36,844 nucleotides of DNA from Aureobasidium sp. EXF-3400 (lineage: Eukaryota > Ascomycota > Dothideomycetes > Dothideales > Saccotheciaceae): contig SWBL01000424.1 of NCBI GenBank assembly GCA_024195585.1, forward strand, positions 1 through 36,844, given 5' to 3'. The translations under genes were made by a program, and so were the position numbers. The notes under the pieces are model-generated. The model saw only the letters and a program-made list of their open reading frames with translations. It did not search any database and was not told the DNA's origin. Shown here piece by piece: positions 20,727 through 30,393 of the stretch. Position 1 is the first letter of the stretch; each line of letters opens with the position of its first letter.

Positions 20727-22211
20727 CTATGGATTGGTCTCTGCCCACTTCACCCATCTCCTTACAACCTCATCCGCAGCAGCCACGCCTTCTGCCGTAG
20801 CCTCGATTTCAAACCACTCCTTGTGTTCACGACCACAAGCCTGACAATCTCTCTTCACCCTCTTATCTCCCAACTCCAGGTGAACCAATCTTTCCACACG
20901 ATGAGCATGTGGGACTTTATGGACTTGTTGATTCGAGGTGTTCGCCTGTGTTGCTCTCGAAGGTGATGGCGAAGGTGAAGAAGAGGAAGAAATGTAAGGG
21001 TAAAAGCGAACAAGACTGAGATTGTAACCGCATTGTCTGTTCCACTCGTTCATACGACGGTGTACGTTATTCGCTCTTCCGATCTTCAATTTTATCGTCT
21101 TTGTGGCGCCTTTGCTTGCGGTGTAGGCGCTCATGACATCGCTGGGGCGTCTTTGGCCCCGTGCAGACGGCTTCGGAGCTGATAGTAACGAGGCCGCGGT
21201 GTCGTTTGAGGGTGTCGAAGAGGTTGATGTCTCTGTCAACCAGAAGATATAAATGTAGCCGGCTTCGTCGTGGGGAGAGATTGGTTTGGAGAGCTCGGTG
21301 AGGAGGAGAGAGGCTGTTTGAGGGGGAAGGTGTCCGGGGATGAAGGGGAGGAGTTCGGTGGTGCTAGTTGGTGCCGAGTTTGCTCGTCGTTTGTTTAGTG
21401 ATGTGGTGGGAACATCTAAGAGGGGTTTGCGTTGTGGCAGTCCTGTCGTTGATGCTGCGTGTGGGAGAGAGATTGGTTGTTGAGGACGGCTGCCGTTTTG
21501 CTTGTACGGTGTAGGCCGAGAGTGAGTTGGCAGGGGATATGCCGGTGTAGAAGGGTTAGATAGCTGAATCGTTTCTGCCATTGGCGCCTGGTAGCTGGGC
21601 CTTCCTACGTCCTCGTCATCATCTGTCGAGCCCATGCAACACAATGATGCCCAGAATCCTGGCCTTGGCTTGGGTTTCCTGTGAGTCTGGGGCCTTGCTG
21701 ACGGTCGCTCGTTCGGTCTCGAGTATTGTTGTGTATTTTGTGCTGGTCGTTCGCTTGGTCTCGAGTACTGTTGAGCGTTTTGTGTTGGTCGTCTACGGTC
21801 CTCACGCGTCGTCCTTGGGGGCTTTGTTTGATCCTGGATGGATGCTACTCCCAATCTCGCGACAAGACTATCAATACTCGTTCTTTCCTGAACGGGTAAC
21901 AACTTTGTGTTCGCAGCATGCGGCGAAGTCGAGTATTTCTCAGCAAACGATTGTGCTTGGTCTTTGTGTTGCCAGCAGTAAAAGGCAGCAGCATCCAGAT
22001 TTCCATCGTCGTCTTCAAGAACGGCAACTACGCCTCTCGAGGCAGTGTGACGAGCAGCAGTCGGTGATGATTTGGGTGAAGACTTTTGTGAAGAAGCAAG
22101 TGATCGTCTACATGGCTTTCCACCGGATGTTATGCCTCGACATGTCGTTGCTGGATTCTTCGAGTCTGATCTTTGGACCAGAGACTCGGGCGTGCGGTCT
22201 TGGAAAGACAT
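20727..22211 (-). CDS. Mug113/T5orf172-domain (GIY-YIG-like) protein, DUF1766 family
   Basis: Single-exon gene of 494 aa. The N-terminus has a Cys/His pattern (TTCRGITSGGKPCRR, later FYCWQH) that may bind metal. The middle is Pro/Ser/Arg-rich and disordered, with a two-copy 14-residue repeat (QYSRPSERP type) encoded at 21703-21786. The C-terminal domain from about 318 has GYIYIFWLTE, LKIGRANNVHRRMNEW, VPHAHRVERLVHLEL and CQACGREHKEWFEI, which fits the T5orf172/Mug113 branch of the GIY-YIG superfamily. Members are fungal proteins of unclear role; S. pombe mug113 is induced in meiosis. GIY-YIG folds cut or bind DNA, but activity here is not shown. The frame continues upstream only to a TTG, so ATG 22211 is the start. 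Confidence 0.85.
   Translation of the reverse strand: MSFQDRTPESLVQRSDSKNPATTCRGITSGGKPCRRSLASSQKSSPKSSPTAARHTASRGVVAVLEDDDGNLDAAAFYCWQHKDQAQSFAEKYSTSPHAANTKLLPVQERTSIDSLVARLGVASIQDQTKPPRTTREDRRRPTQNAQQYSRPSERPAQNTQQYSRPNERPSARPQTHRKPKPRPGFWASLCCMGSTDDDEDVGRPSYQAPMAETIQLSNPSTPAYPLPTHSRPTPYKQNGSRPQQPISLPHAASTTGLPQRKPLLDVPTTSLNKRRANSAPTSTTELLPFIPGHLPPQTASLLLTELSKPISPHDEAGYIYIFWLTETSTSSTPSNDTAASLLSAPKPSARGQRRPSDVMSAYTASKGATKTIKLKIGRANNVHRRMNEWNRQCGYNLSLVRFYPYISSSSSPSPSPSRATQANTSNQQVHKVPHAHRVERLVHLELGDKRVKRDCQACGREHKEWFEIEATAEGVAAADEVVRRWVKWAETNP
21703..21786 (-). repeat. Two-copy 42-bp tandem repeat inside the Mug113-like gene
   Basis: Two imperfect 42-bp units (21703-21744 and 21745-21786) stand head to tail and encode consecutive 14-residue Ser/Arg/Pro/Gln-rich segments in the disordered part of the protein. 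The unit is a multiple of three, so the frame is kept; copy number may vary between strains. Confidence 0.8.
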
Positions 22212-22938
22212 TGTCGAGTAAAGACAATATTGATGTTGGATGAATATAATGAAAGACAAGATATACAAAACCTACATTGTTCGACTAGTACTCGAAGTGG
22301 AGTGGCTGACTTTATTCTAAGAGATGCTTGCACAAGACCTGACGTTTTTGAGGTGGCTGGGAAGTGGCTGCGCAAGCATGGACTAATTCCAACGTGCACA
22401 AATGCTGGATGCTTGGACCAATGAGGCATGGAGGCCTAAAGATGTTACTTGATTTTAGTATTGCACAATTAATTGCAGTGAAGCGAGCGTCGAGATGAGT
22501 GAGTGTCATATTGGGCGGCGGCAAGGCAGAGCGACAAGCGATGAGGCTCTGGGGCAAACGTCGGAGAGGGAAAAAAGGCGGAAGCGGCGACTCGGGGAAC
22601 GTCTGTTGTTGAGCCTTTTGAGCGGCCAATCATGACGCCTGAAACTGCAAAAGATTTTGCAAAGAGAAGCAGCAACCGCCACTGCTTGCTGTATTAAAAT
22701 AGAGGAGAGTCAGGAGATAGAGATCAAGTCATTCCTACTTTTTGTCCCGACACTTTTATCATTAATTCGTGTTATATTGTTCCGTGGTTGTTGGCAGTCA
22801 TCAATCAACAAAGGACTGGCTGACGTAGAATCCTGAGTCCGCCCCACCAAACCAAAACCAGACTTTTTTCCTCTGGTGCTCTCCCTCTCTCCACTCACCC
22901 ACTCCTCTCTTTGACATCCACCCTCAGCAGCATCCAAC
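22212..22938. other. Divergent promoter of the Mug113-like gene and ARB1
   Basis: This 727 bp stretch has no supported ORF. The ~200 bp before ARB1 is pyrimidine-rich leader. PAC-like hexamers GATGAG occur at 22494-22499 and 22540-22545. Confidence 0.55.
22538..22545 (+). promoter_or_regulatory. PAC-like motif upstream of ARB1
   Basis: GCGATGAG is the core of the PAC motif found in promoters of yeast ribosome-biogenesis genes. A second GATGAG in the form GAGATGAG lies at 22492-22499. ARB1 is such a gene, but the site is ~390 bp from its ATG and lacks the last consensus bases, so this is suggestive only. Confidence 0.35.
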
Positions 22939-24907
22939 ATGGTTTCTGCATCCAAAGCCGCCCGTGACGCAAAGCGCGCCGAATCCGGCAAGGCCCCCAA
23001 GAAGACTCTCGCCCAGAAGAAGGCTGAGGCATCGGGCACCAGCACCCCTCTGATCGATGCCGACGGTCAGGAGCTTGATGCTGAAGGCGTCAAGACCATG
23101 GAGAGAATCAAGAAGCTCGAGTTGCAGGAGGACGCCGACGGCATTTCGGACAGAGTCACAACCGGTGTTCTTGCATCCCAAGAGGCCAGCAGAGACGTCA
23201 AGATCACCTCGGCCTCGCTCGTCTTCCACGGAAAGGTCCTGTTCAACGACACTACCATCGAAGTCAACTACGGCCGTCGTTACGGTCTGTTGGGTGAGAA
23301 CGGTTGCGGAAAGTCGACTCTCCTGAAGGCCATCAACGCCCGCGAATTCCCCTTCCCCGACCACATCGACATCTACCTCCTCAACGAGGGTGCTCCTCTC
23401 ACCGAGCTTGGTGCCCTTGAGTGGGTCGTCAGACAGGCCGAGACTGAGCTCGCTCGTCTTGAGAAGCTCGTCGAGACTATTCTCGAGGAGCACGGTCCCG
23501 AGGACGCCAGACTGGAGGAGATCTACGAGGTAAGAAATGCGTCTTTTGTGAAAACTACATCAAGTAAACTAACACAACGCAGCGCATGGACGGCATGGAT
23601 CCCTCCACCTTCCAGACCCGTGCATCCCTCATCCTGACTGGTCTCGGTTTCAACAAGAAGACCATCCACAAGAAGACCAAGGACATGTCCGGTGGTTGGC
23701 GTATGCGTGTCGCCTTGGCCAAGGCTCTCTTCGTCAAGCCTTCGCTGCTGTTGCTCGATGACCCCACTGCCCATTTGGATCTCGAGGCCTGTGTGTGGCT
23801 CGAGGAGTACATGAAGAAGTGGGACCGCACCCTCATCCTCGTTTCTCACTCTATGGATTTCCTCAACGGTGTCTGCACAACCATGATCGACATGCGTCAA
23901 AAGCAGCTCCTCTACTATGGAGGTAACTACGACTCTTACGCCAAGACCAGAACTGAGCAGGAGATCAACCAGCAGAAGGCCTACGAGAAGCAGCAGGAAG
24001 AAATCAAGCACATCAAGAAGTTCATTGCTTCGGCCGGTACCTACGCCAACTTGGTGCGTCAGGCCAAGTCGCGCCAGAAGATTCTCGACAAGATGGAGGC
24101 CGACGGCTTCATCCAGCCCGTCCACCAGGACAGAGTCTTCTCCTTCCGCTTCGCCGATGTCGAGAAGCTCCCTCCCCCGGTTCTGTCGCTCGACGACGTT
24201 ACCTTCTCCTACTCTGGCAACGCCGAGGACAACCTGTACGAGAACCTCGACTTCGGTGTCGACATGGACTCGCGTACCGCCCTTGTCGGCCCCAACGGTG
24301 TCGGCAAGTCGACTCTCCTCAACATCTTCACTGGCAAGCTCAGACCTACCAGCGGTGTTGTCTCTCGTCACACTCACTTGAAGCTCGGTGTCTACTCGCA
24401 GCACTCTGCTGAGCAGCTCATCCTGACCAAGTCATCCCTCGACTTCGTCCGCGACAAGTTCCCCCACGTCTCTCAGGATCTCCAGTACTGGAGACAGCAG
24501 CTCGGCAAGTACGGTCTCACCGGTGAGGCCCAGACCGCCCTTATGGGAACCCTTTCCGAAGGACAGAAGAGCAGAATCGTCTTCGCCCTGTTGGCTATTG
24601 AGTCGCCCAACATGATCTTGTTGGACGAGCCTACCAACGGTCTCGATATCCCCACCATTGACTCGCTTGCTGATGCCATCAACGCCTTCTCCGGTGGTGT
24701 CGTCGTCGTTTCTCACGACTTCAGGTACGTTTGACATGAATATTGCACAACTGAAACACATTACTAACATTTCATCACAGACTCCTCGACAAGATCGCCA
24801 AGGACATCATGGTCTGCGAGCACAAGACCACCAGAAAGTGGGAGGGCAGCATCGGCGAGTACAAGAACTACTTGCGCAAGAAGATGTTGGCCAGCAACTC
24901 TGTCTAA
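22939..24907 (+). CDS. ARB1: Ribosome-biogenesis ABC protein ARB1 (ABCF2 family)
   Basis: Three exons, 22939-23529, 23583-24724 and 24781-24907, with introns of 53 and 56 nt; the product is 619 aa, against about 610 for yeast Arb1. It is a soluble ABC-F ATPase with two nucleotide-binding domains and no membrane segments, needed for 40S and 60S biogenesis. First domain: Walker [10 protein letters not shown] at 119-127, signature MSGGW near 232, Walker [14 protein letters not shown] near 253. Second domain: Walker [10 protein letters not shown], signature LSEGQKSR, Walker [13 protein letters not shown]. The linker between them ([20 protein letters not shown]) is typical of ABCF2. The non-standard DDPT and LSEGQ are, from my knowledge of the family, usual for fungal Arb1 rather than defects. 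The lysine-rich N-terminus is also typical. Confidence 0.97.
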
Positions 24908-25552
24908 GGACCATGACAGTTTTCTCTCTACGATAAAAAGATACCCGACCCGGTGTTGGTTTACCTCGTCACGAATGTTTTGATGCCTACAAAAGAATGG
25001 GGAAAGACCGATGAGGATGAAGTTTGGAAAGGGACAACAACGGACGGTCGAATAGAGTCTGCGTTGACCTTTCTTCTCAACCGCCGCAAAAAGCATTAGA
25101 AGATTGTTTTTACTACATCCCGTCAAGGCTTCCTAGCGGGCATTTGTTCAGGCGTGGATCTAGTGTTTTCTATAAAGACAATGGATGGCGTTTATTTCTG
25201 TTTTTCAATCATGCTCAATTTCGAAATATTTCAAACTTTTCTCGCTGCTCTTTCCGCTCATGTCCAAGATGATTGTGTTGCTCCTCCCTCGCTTTCGCAC
25301 CTTCCACTTCTTGGAACACTTGATCGTTGACATCAGCTTCCATGTTCTTCACAGGAACCGAAGAGTACAATCGTTAAGATGGTACCTATACACGTTCGTC
25401 GAATGATTGGATGATGGACCGTCATTCGGAGATAGAGGTTGTCCACCAAAGAAAATGACGTGCTCGCTGACCATCGCCGACCTCGAATTTCCAAGCACCC
25501 CCACCAACATCTTCTTCTACGCATCCCACCACAACATCACCAAACAGCAATC
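24908..25552. other. Intergenic, ARB1 3' flank and ADI1 promoter
   Basis: About 645 bp between two same-strand genes with no supported ORF. The first part is ARB1 3' UTR; the last ~80 bp is the C-rich ADI1 leader. No motif stands out. Confidence 0.6.
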
Positions 25553-26201
25553 ATGAAGGCATACTGGTACGACAACATTGAGGTAAGCCCTTCTCCCTCT
25601 CTTCCACCTCACACACCTCTAACAAACCACAGGGCGACCAACGCCTCCCCCACGACAGCGGGCGCCCCGTCACACCCACCGACCTCACCAACCTCGGCAT
25701 CATCTGCCACCACTATCCCTCACTGGACTCAGTAAACGACCTCGCCTCCTCCCGCGACTACAAGAACCGCGACGAAGTCACCATTTCGCCCACCACACTG
25801 CCCAATTACGAGGAAAAGGTCAAAATCTTCTTCCACGAGCACCTTCACGAGGACGAGGAAATCAGATATATCCTTGATGGTGCTGGGTACTTTGACGTCA
25901 GAAGTGAGGGTGATGATTGGATTCGTTTGAGATTGGAGAAGGGGGATTTGGCTATTATGCCTGCGGGAATCTACCATCGTTTTACTACTGATGAGAAGAA
26001 CGTGAGTGCAATGGACGAGAGAGAGGCAAAGACAAGGGAATTGGATGCTGACAATGAGGAATACAGTACACAAAGGCCATGAGACTGTTCAAGGATGAGC
26101 CCAAGTGGACGCCGCTGCAGCGTGGTGCCGAGACCGACGAGAACAACTTCAGAAAGGAATACCTGAAGGGCCGTCAAGAGGGTACTTTACTCTCTACCTA
26201 G
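25553..26201 (+). CDS. ADI1: Acireductone dioxygenase (methionine salvage)
   Basis: Three exons: 25553-25582, 25633-26001 and 26067-26201, with introns of 50 and 65 nt; the product is 177 aa, the usual ARD length. It is a cupin-fold metalloenzyme that, with Fe(II), oxidises the acireductone intermediate to the 2-oxo acid precursor of methionine. Metal ligands are present: H80, H82 and E86 in [23 protein letters not shown] and H125 in PAGIYHRF. The very short first exon [10 protein letters not shown] is typical of fungal orthologues. The 3' end has an alternative: a possible intron 26182-26239 would replace the last seven residues by one (172 aa). Confidence 0.95.
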
Positions 26202-26434
26202 ACACGCTCCTTCCAAACTCTGACACAATTAAAGAATAGTCTGAGTCGGAACGTCGCAATCCCCGGCCTCATATCACGATGTACATGATGGTGGAAAAAG
26301 CAAAGGCCCAGACACAAAAGTAAGCATACACTGGGTCTGGACGAGTAGGCAGTTGAATCAATCTCTTTTGCGATTAAATTATTTTCTCTCCCTCAAAACC
26401 CAATATTGAAGTCGTGAACATACACCACAGGCCA

Positions 26435-28111
26435 TCAACATTTCTTCGTCACCTTCCATGCACCGATTCCCCTTCTTCCCACCAATCGCTTCAGAGTCGG
26501 CCAAACACCGTCATCACCAAAGTCCATGTCATCAAGATTGAAATGATTCCTGTAACGCCAGACCTCCTCAAGGGTAACGTCAGAAACTTCTAAAGCCGTG
26601 CTATTATCAGTCTTGTATGCATCGAGGAATGTCGCACTGAGTGGCGCAAGCAATAGTGTCGTTGATGTAGCATCACAATCCACCTTTGCCTTCAACTCTT
26701 CCAAGAGTTTCTCACCACGCATACCCATCAAATCGCTAGTCACCAAGCCTTGATGATTGTTACCCAAAAGGTAGGTCGGTGGACTGTAGGTCTTCCACCA
26801 GAATGCCTGTTGGATTCCTGTTTGCTTGCCGACCCAGAGCTGAGCTGGCACAACACCGCCTTGATGGAAAACACCCATCAGCAGACCCAAGCAAACATTA
26901 AAGATTATCCAAATGGTGATCCAGAGGTTTCGCATACGTCGTGGGACTCTGATACTGGATAGAATCAAAGGAACTGCAGGTAAAAGGAAACGCGCTTCTT
27001 GGTGTTTGAGACATGACAGGGCAAAGATACCGAAGCCTGCAGAGTACATTGGCATTCCCATCCGACATGAGAAGAATATCAGGGGAAGAGCAGGGCCAAG
27101 CAACTGAGGTAGGTTTGCAATTACGTGCTGATAGTAGGGGTGAAGGCCGTGTTTGGCGAGATTGCTGCTGTCCATGTTGTAGAGGAAGTTGTTGAGAGGC
27201 GTGATGATGGCGGTTTCGCGTAGCTGTGACAGGTGCACTGGCTTCTGGAGGAACCATTCGGTGTCCGTAACAACAGCAAAGAGTAGTGTTGCGGCTGCTG
27301 AGAGGACCATCACTAGAAGCGATACAGGCCTATGAAATTGATTAGAGATACACGGATAATACATGGTCATCAATAGGGACTCACCTATGACGAATATGCG
27401 GGATCAACTGCAGCAAGGGTATCAAGACAAATGGCGGGAAGGTGATGCGGTTGAAGGTTCCCAACACACAGAGAAAGGCGAGCAGAGCAGAAGGTAGAAC
27501 TCGCGTATGCGACTAGATGGGAGTCAATACAGCTCTCGATGACAGGATTGGTCACTGAACATGCCTTGTCCTCCTTGATACGATTGATCAAGACCAAACA
27601 CCACAGCACTATCAGTGTCTCGATTGAGTTCGAGAAGGTATGATTTTGGAAGGTCCAAGTAACATAAGACGAAGCAACCAGCATCTGAGCTACACGACGG
27701 TCCTTGGGAACATGGATGAGTTCGTCAAGAGCCCAGTCCTCAAGCACAAAACTCAAGACAAACATCAAGGCACGCAAAGTGTAGTATACGGTGGCAGGTG
27801 AGATGGTATGGTATCCAATACCGTCGCAGATCCATTTTAGCAAAGTCAAGGGCAGTCCATAGAAGATGCGGAGAGGGAAGACGCTGCGGATTGGACTATC
27901 CGATGTAAATTCCCAGGTCAAGTGGGAAGCATATCCAAAAACGCGACCTAAGTTGTATGATGAGCAATGTTTGAGGATTTCGCGCCTACAGGGACAACAC
28001 ACCTGCGATAACCTCTGGCCCTTGAAAGTGCTCGTCCGGGTGGATATAGCTGGGGGACAAAGCCAGGTAGAGGCGCAAGACGACCAGAAAGAGGTATGTT
28101 CGTCTCCACAT
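26435..28111 (-). CDS. SMP3: GPI mannosyltransferase 4 (SMP3/PIG-Z, GT22)
   Basis: Four exons: 28111-28003, 27947-27565, 27512-27385 and 27329-26435; the product is 504 aa. It adds the fourth mannose to the GPI anchor precursor in the ER from dolichol-phosphate mannose, a step essential in yeast. GT22 marks: [14 protein letters not shown] at 21-34 with the catalytic acidic pair, [70 protein letters not shown] and [12 protein letters not shown]. Many hydrophobic segments agree with a multispanning enzyme. Intron 2 (27513-27564, 52 nt) best fits a GC-AG intron, AAG|GCATGT with branch TTGAC and acceptor CTAG. A GT donor nine bases later (GTGACC) keeps frame too, but leaves only 43 nt and adds three residues. 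Confidence 0.93.
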
Positions 28112-28841
28112 ATTTGGAGACGTACGGTATTCTCACCAGAAGCGGATTACAGGACGAGATAACATGTCTTGCTATCGAGCAGCCCGACGTGTCAAGGGCT
28201 CATTTCTGACGGCCGCCCCTAATCTGGTTTCAGAGTCGTGCACGGTCACGTGATGATTGCGAGCGATGGAAGGGTGCATGAAGTAGAATTGGGATACATG
28301 GTGACGGAAGGTTGGTGGCCTCTGATTTCACTTTGCTGCGTTTGTGTTGTATCTTTCACATGGGTGGCCGGCGAAGCTATCCGTTTGGCCACCGACCGGG
28401 CGGCTACTTCTCTACGAAAGCTGGCAATGAGTCGAATGCTTGTTGGAAGACAAAGATGAGAGCAACAGCATATGAGAGATAGCACACAATCTGCAGACAA
28501 TAGACAAGCAATTAGATCAGGCAGAAGACTAGGCAGAGAGGTTTGAGCAACAAAGAGCAAGCGAACAGTGAATAATAGCGTATCAAGTGAGGCCACAAAC
28601 TGCGACAAGGGCCGTGCCTCCAGGCATCAAGCGCGACCGACTGCCTGCAGGTCCAAGACCCCGCGAACTGTCTCTCACTCTTTCACTCTCCGCCTCTTGC
28701 GACTACTTCATCACCGCGCTTTCCACTTTTGTTGTCCTCACATCTTCACGACAACTCCTCTTCAGCTCCAACACAACCACAACCAGCGCCCACCTCCTTC
28801 AACACACCACACCCAACTATCCCATCCACATTCATCACAAC
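28112..28841. other. Divergent promoter of SMP3 and SKP1
   Basis: This 730 bp stretch has no supported ORF. It includes the E-box palindrome at 28246-28253 and a C/T/A-rich SKP1 leader at about 28680-28841. Confidence 0.6.
28246..28253. promoter_or_regulatory. TCACGTGA E-box palindrome
   Basis: TCACGTGA is the preferred site of Cbf1-type bHLH factors in fungi. It lies about 135 bp upstream of the SMP3 ATG and about 590 bp upstream of SKP1. The match is exact, but function is inferred. Confidence 0.4.
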
Positions 28842-29456
28842 ATGGCTTCCACCGACGAGCAGAAGATCATCCTTGTCAGCTCTGATGGCGTCAACATCCA
28901 GACTGGTATGCGCACTCGCTCATCATCCACATCCACCTGCCCTGCTGACACTTCTCTCAGATCGTATCATCGCCGAGCGCTCAATGCTGATCAAGAACAT
29001 GATCGAGGATCTCGGCACCCCCGGCGAGGAGCCCATTCCCATCATGAACGTGAGTCTCCTCTTGACTCCTACATCACGTCTTACATTCACTAACACACCC
29101 TGCTTCAGGTCTCTGAAGCTGTCCTGCGCAAAGTCCTCGAATGGTGCGACCACCACAAGAAGGACCCTGCCCCAGAGAAGGACGAGGACGCCGACACCCG
29201 CAAGAAGACCACCGACATCGAGGAGTGGGACCAGAAGTTCATGCAGGTCGACCAAGAGATGCTCTTCGAGATCATCCTCGCCGCCAACTACATGGACATC
29301 AAGGCCCTCCTTGACGTCGGCTGCAAGACTGTTGCCAACATGATCAAGGGCAAGTCTCCCGAGGAGATCCGCAAGACCTTCAACATCCAGAACGACTTCA
29401 CCCCCGAGGAGGAGGAGCAGATTCGCCGCGAGAACGAGTGGGCCGAGGACCGCTAA
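28842..29456 (+). CDS. SKP1: SCF ubiquitin ligase subunit SKP1
   Basis: Three exons: 28842-28905, 28961-29049 and 29109-29456, with introns of 55 and 59 nt; the product is 166 aa. SKP1 joins the cullin Cul1 to F-box proteins. The N-terminal BTB/POZ-like fold ([47 protein letters not shown]) binds cullin. The C-terminal part ([60 protein letters not shown]) binds the F-box. An acidic-basic loop [17 protein letters not shown] separates them, as in other fungal SKP1 proteins. Nothing is unusual in length or motifs. Confidence 0.97.
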
Positions 29457-30393
29457 ACAACTCTTCGCAACTCGCCGCTTCCCTCGCGCGACGACAAAGC
29501 ACTCATACCCGCTCGCTAATCGCCAAATACCCACCACACCCTTTGCCTTGCTCAACAACACACTTATGGATTGCATGACGTGTCACTCTTTGATCGAGAG
29601 TCGACACCCCGGCCTGGCGTTTTCTGGAGTTTTCTTAGCAACTTTTCTGATTCCGCGCGACGCTTGATTGACGAAAAGGAAAGAGCAAAAGAGCAATCGG
29701 CAGTGGGGTTGTTTTCTTCTTTTTTACCAAACATGAAGATACGGGCAGTCTATCGTCTCAGCCTCTTCTCTCTATATCTCAAAACGAAGCTAGCTCGTCG
29801 AACATACAAGTGTCTTTTACCTTAGTCGTATTCTTCCTTGCCTCCTTCTCTGCGTTCAACACTGACAAATTCATCCTTCTCCTTGTTCGACCCATTTGCT
29901 GTGACCTTTGTGTCTCTTCTCACATCCTGTCCTTGTGATAGGCCTGTACATATCGCTGCACCATGCCAAAGGCGTGAAATTGAAATCTTACTGATTTGTT
30001 CTTGAAGTTTTGAAGGTATCGGAATATTTATATTTTGAAGAAGTAGAAACAGCTTTACAAGTGCTGAAGGGGTTGATATCGAAAAAGAGACAAATTTCAA
30101 GGATCCACCCTGTCTTCTAGAAATAAGAATGCTCAACCATACACACATCATAGTCCACAACCCACGGCCTCCCTCTCTTTCAAAGAGCACCTCAAAACGC
30201 CAGACATGCATAGGTCCCTTTTGTTCTGCCGCTACATAGCAGCTCTGTCGTTGAGCGTCATTGAGCATCATTGAGCCCCTATCCGTTGTTTCGCGTCTCG
30301 TCTCTTTTTTGCTCGGAGTCGTTGCTCTCTGGCTGATCAAGCGGAGGCACGGAGGTCCTGGGGTCGTGGAAAGCCGTATCCTCATGTTGCGAC
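29457..30393. other. Convergent intergenic region, no gene seen
   Basis: About 940 bp with the 3' ends of SKP1 and VRG4. The 187-codon minus frame at 29822-30385 is not protein-like and is rejected. A short tandem repeat is at 30251-30277. Confidence 0.6.
30251..30277 (+). repeat. 10-bp tandem repeat
   Basis: TTGAGCGTCA, TTGAGCATCA and a partial TTGAGCC stand in tandem, about 2.7 copies, in the 3' flank of VRG4. It may be a microsatellite-like remnant. Confidence 0.75.

Noticed and set aside
23523..24404. A 293-codon minus-strand frame inside ARB1
   Set aside because: It is antisense to the conserved ABC domains; its Val/Leu/Glu/Asp-rich composition is a mirror of ARB1 codon usage.
22939..24907. 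Walker B DDPT and signature LSEGQ in ARB1 seen as loss of catalytic residues
   Set aside because: As I know the family, fungal Arb1 proteins normally show these variants; the second site keeps DEPT. Not a defect.
29822..30385. A 187-codon minus-strand frame downstream of SKP1
   Set aside because: It stops just before VRG4 begins on the same strand, has no domain and fits 3' UTR sequence.
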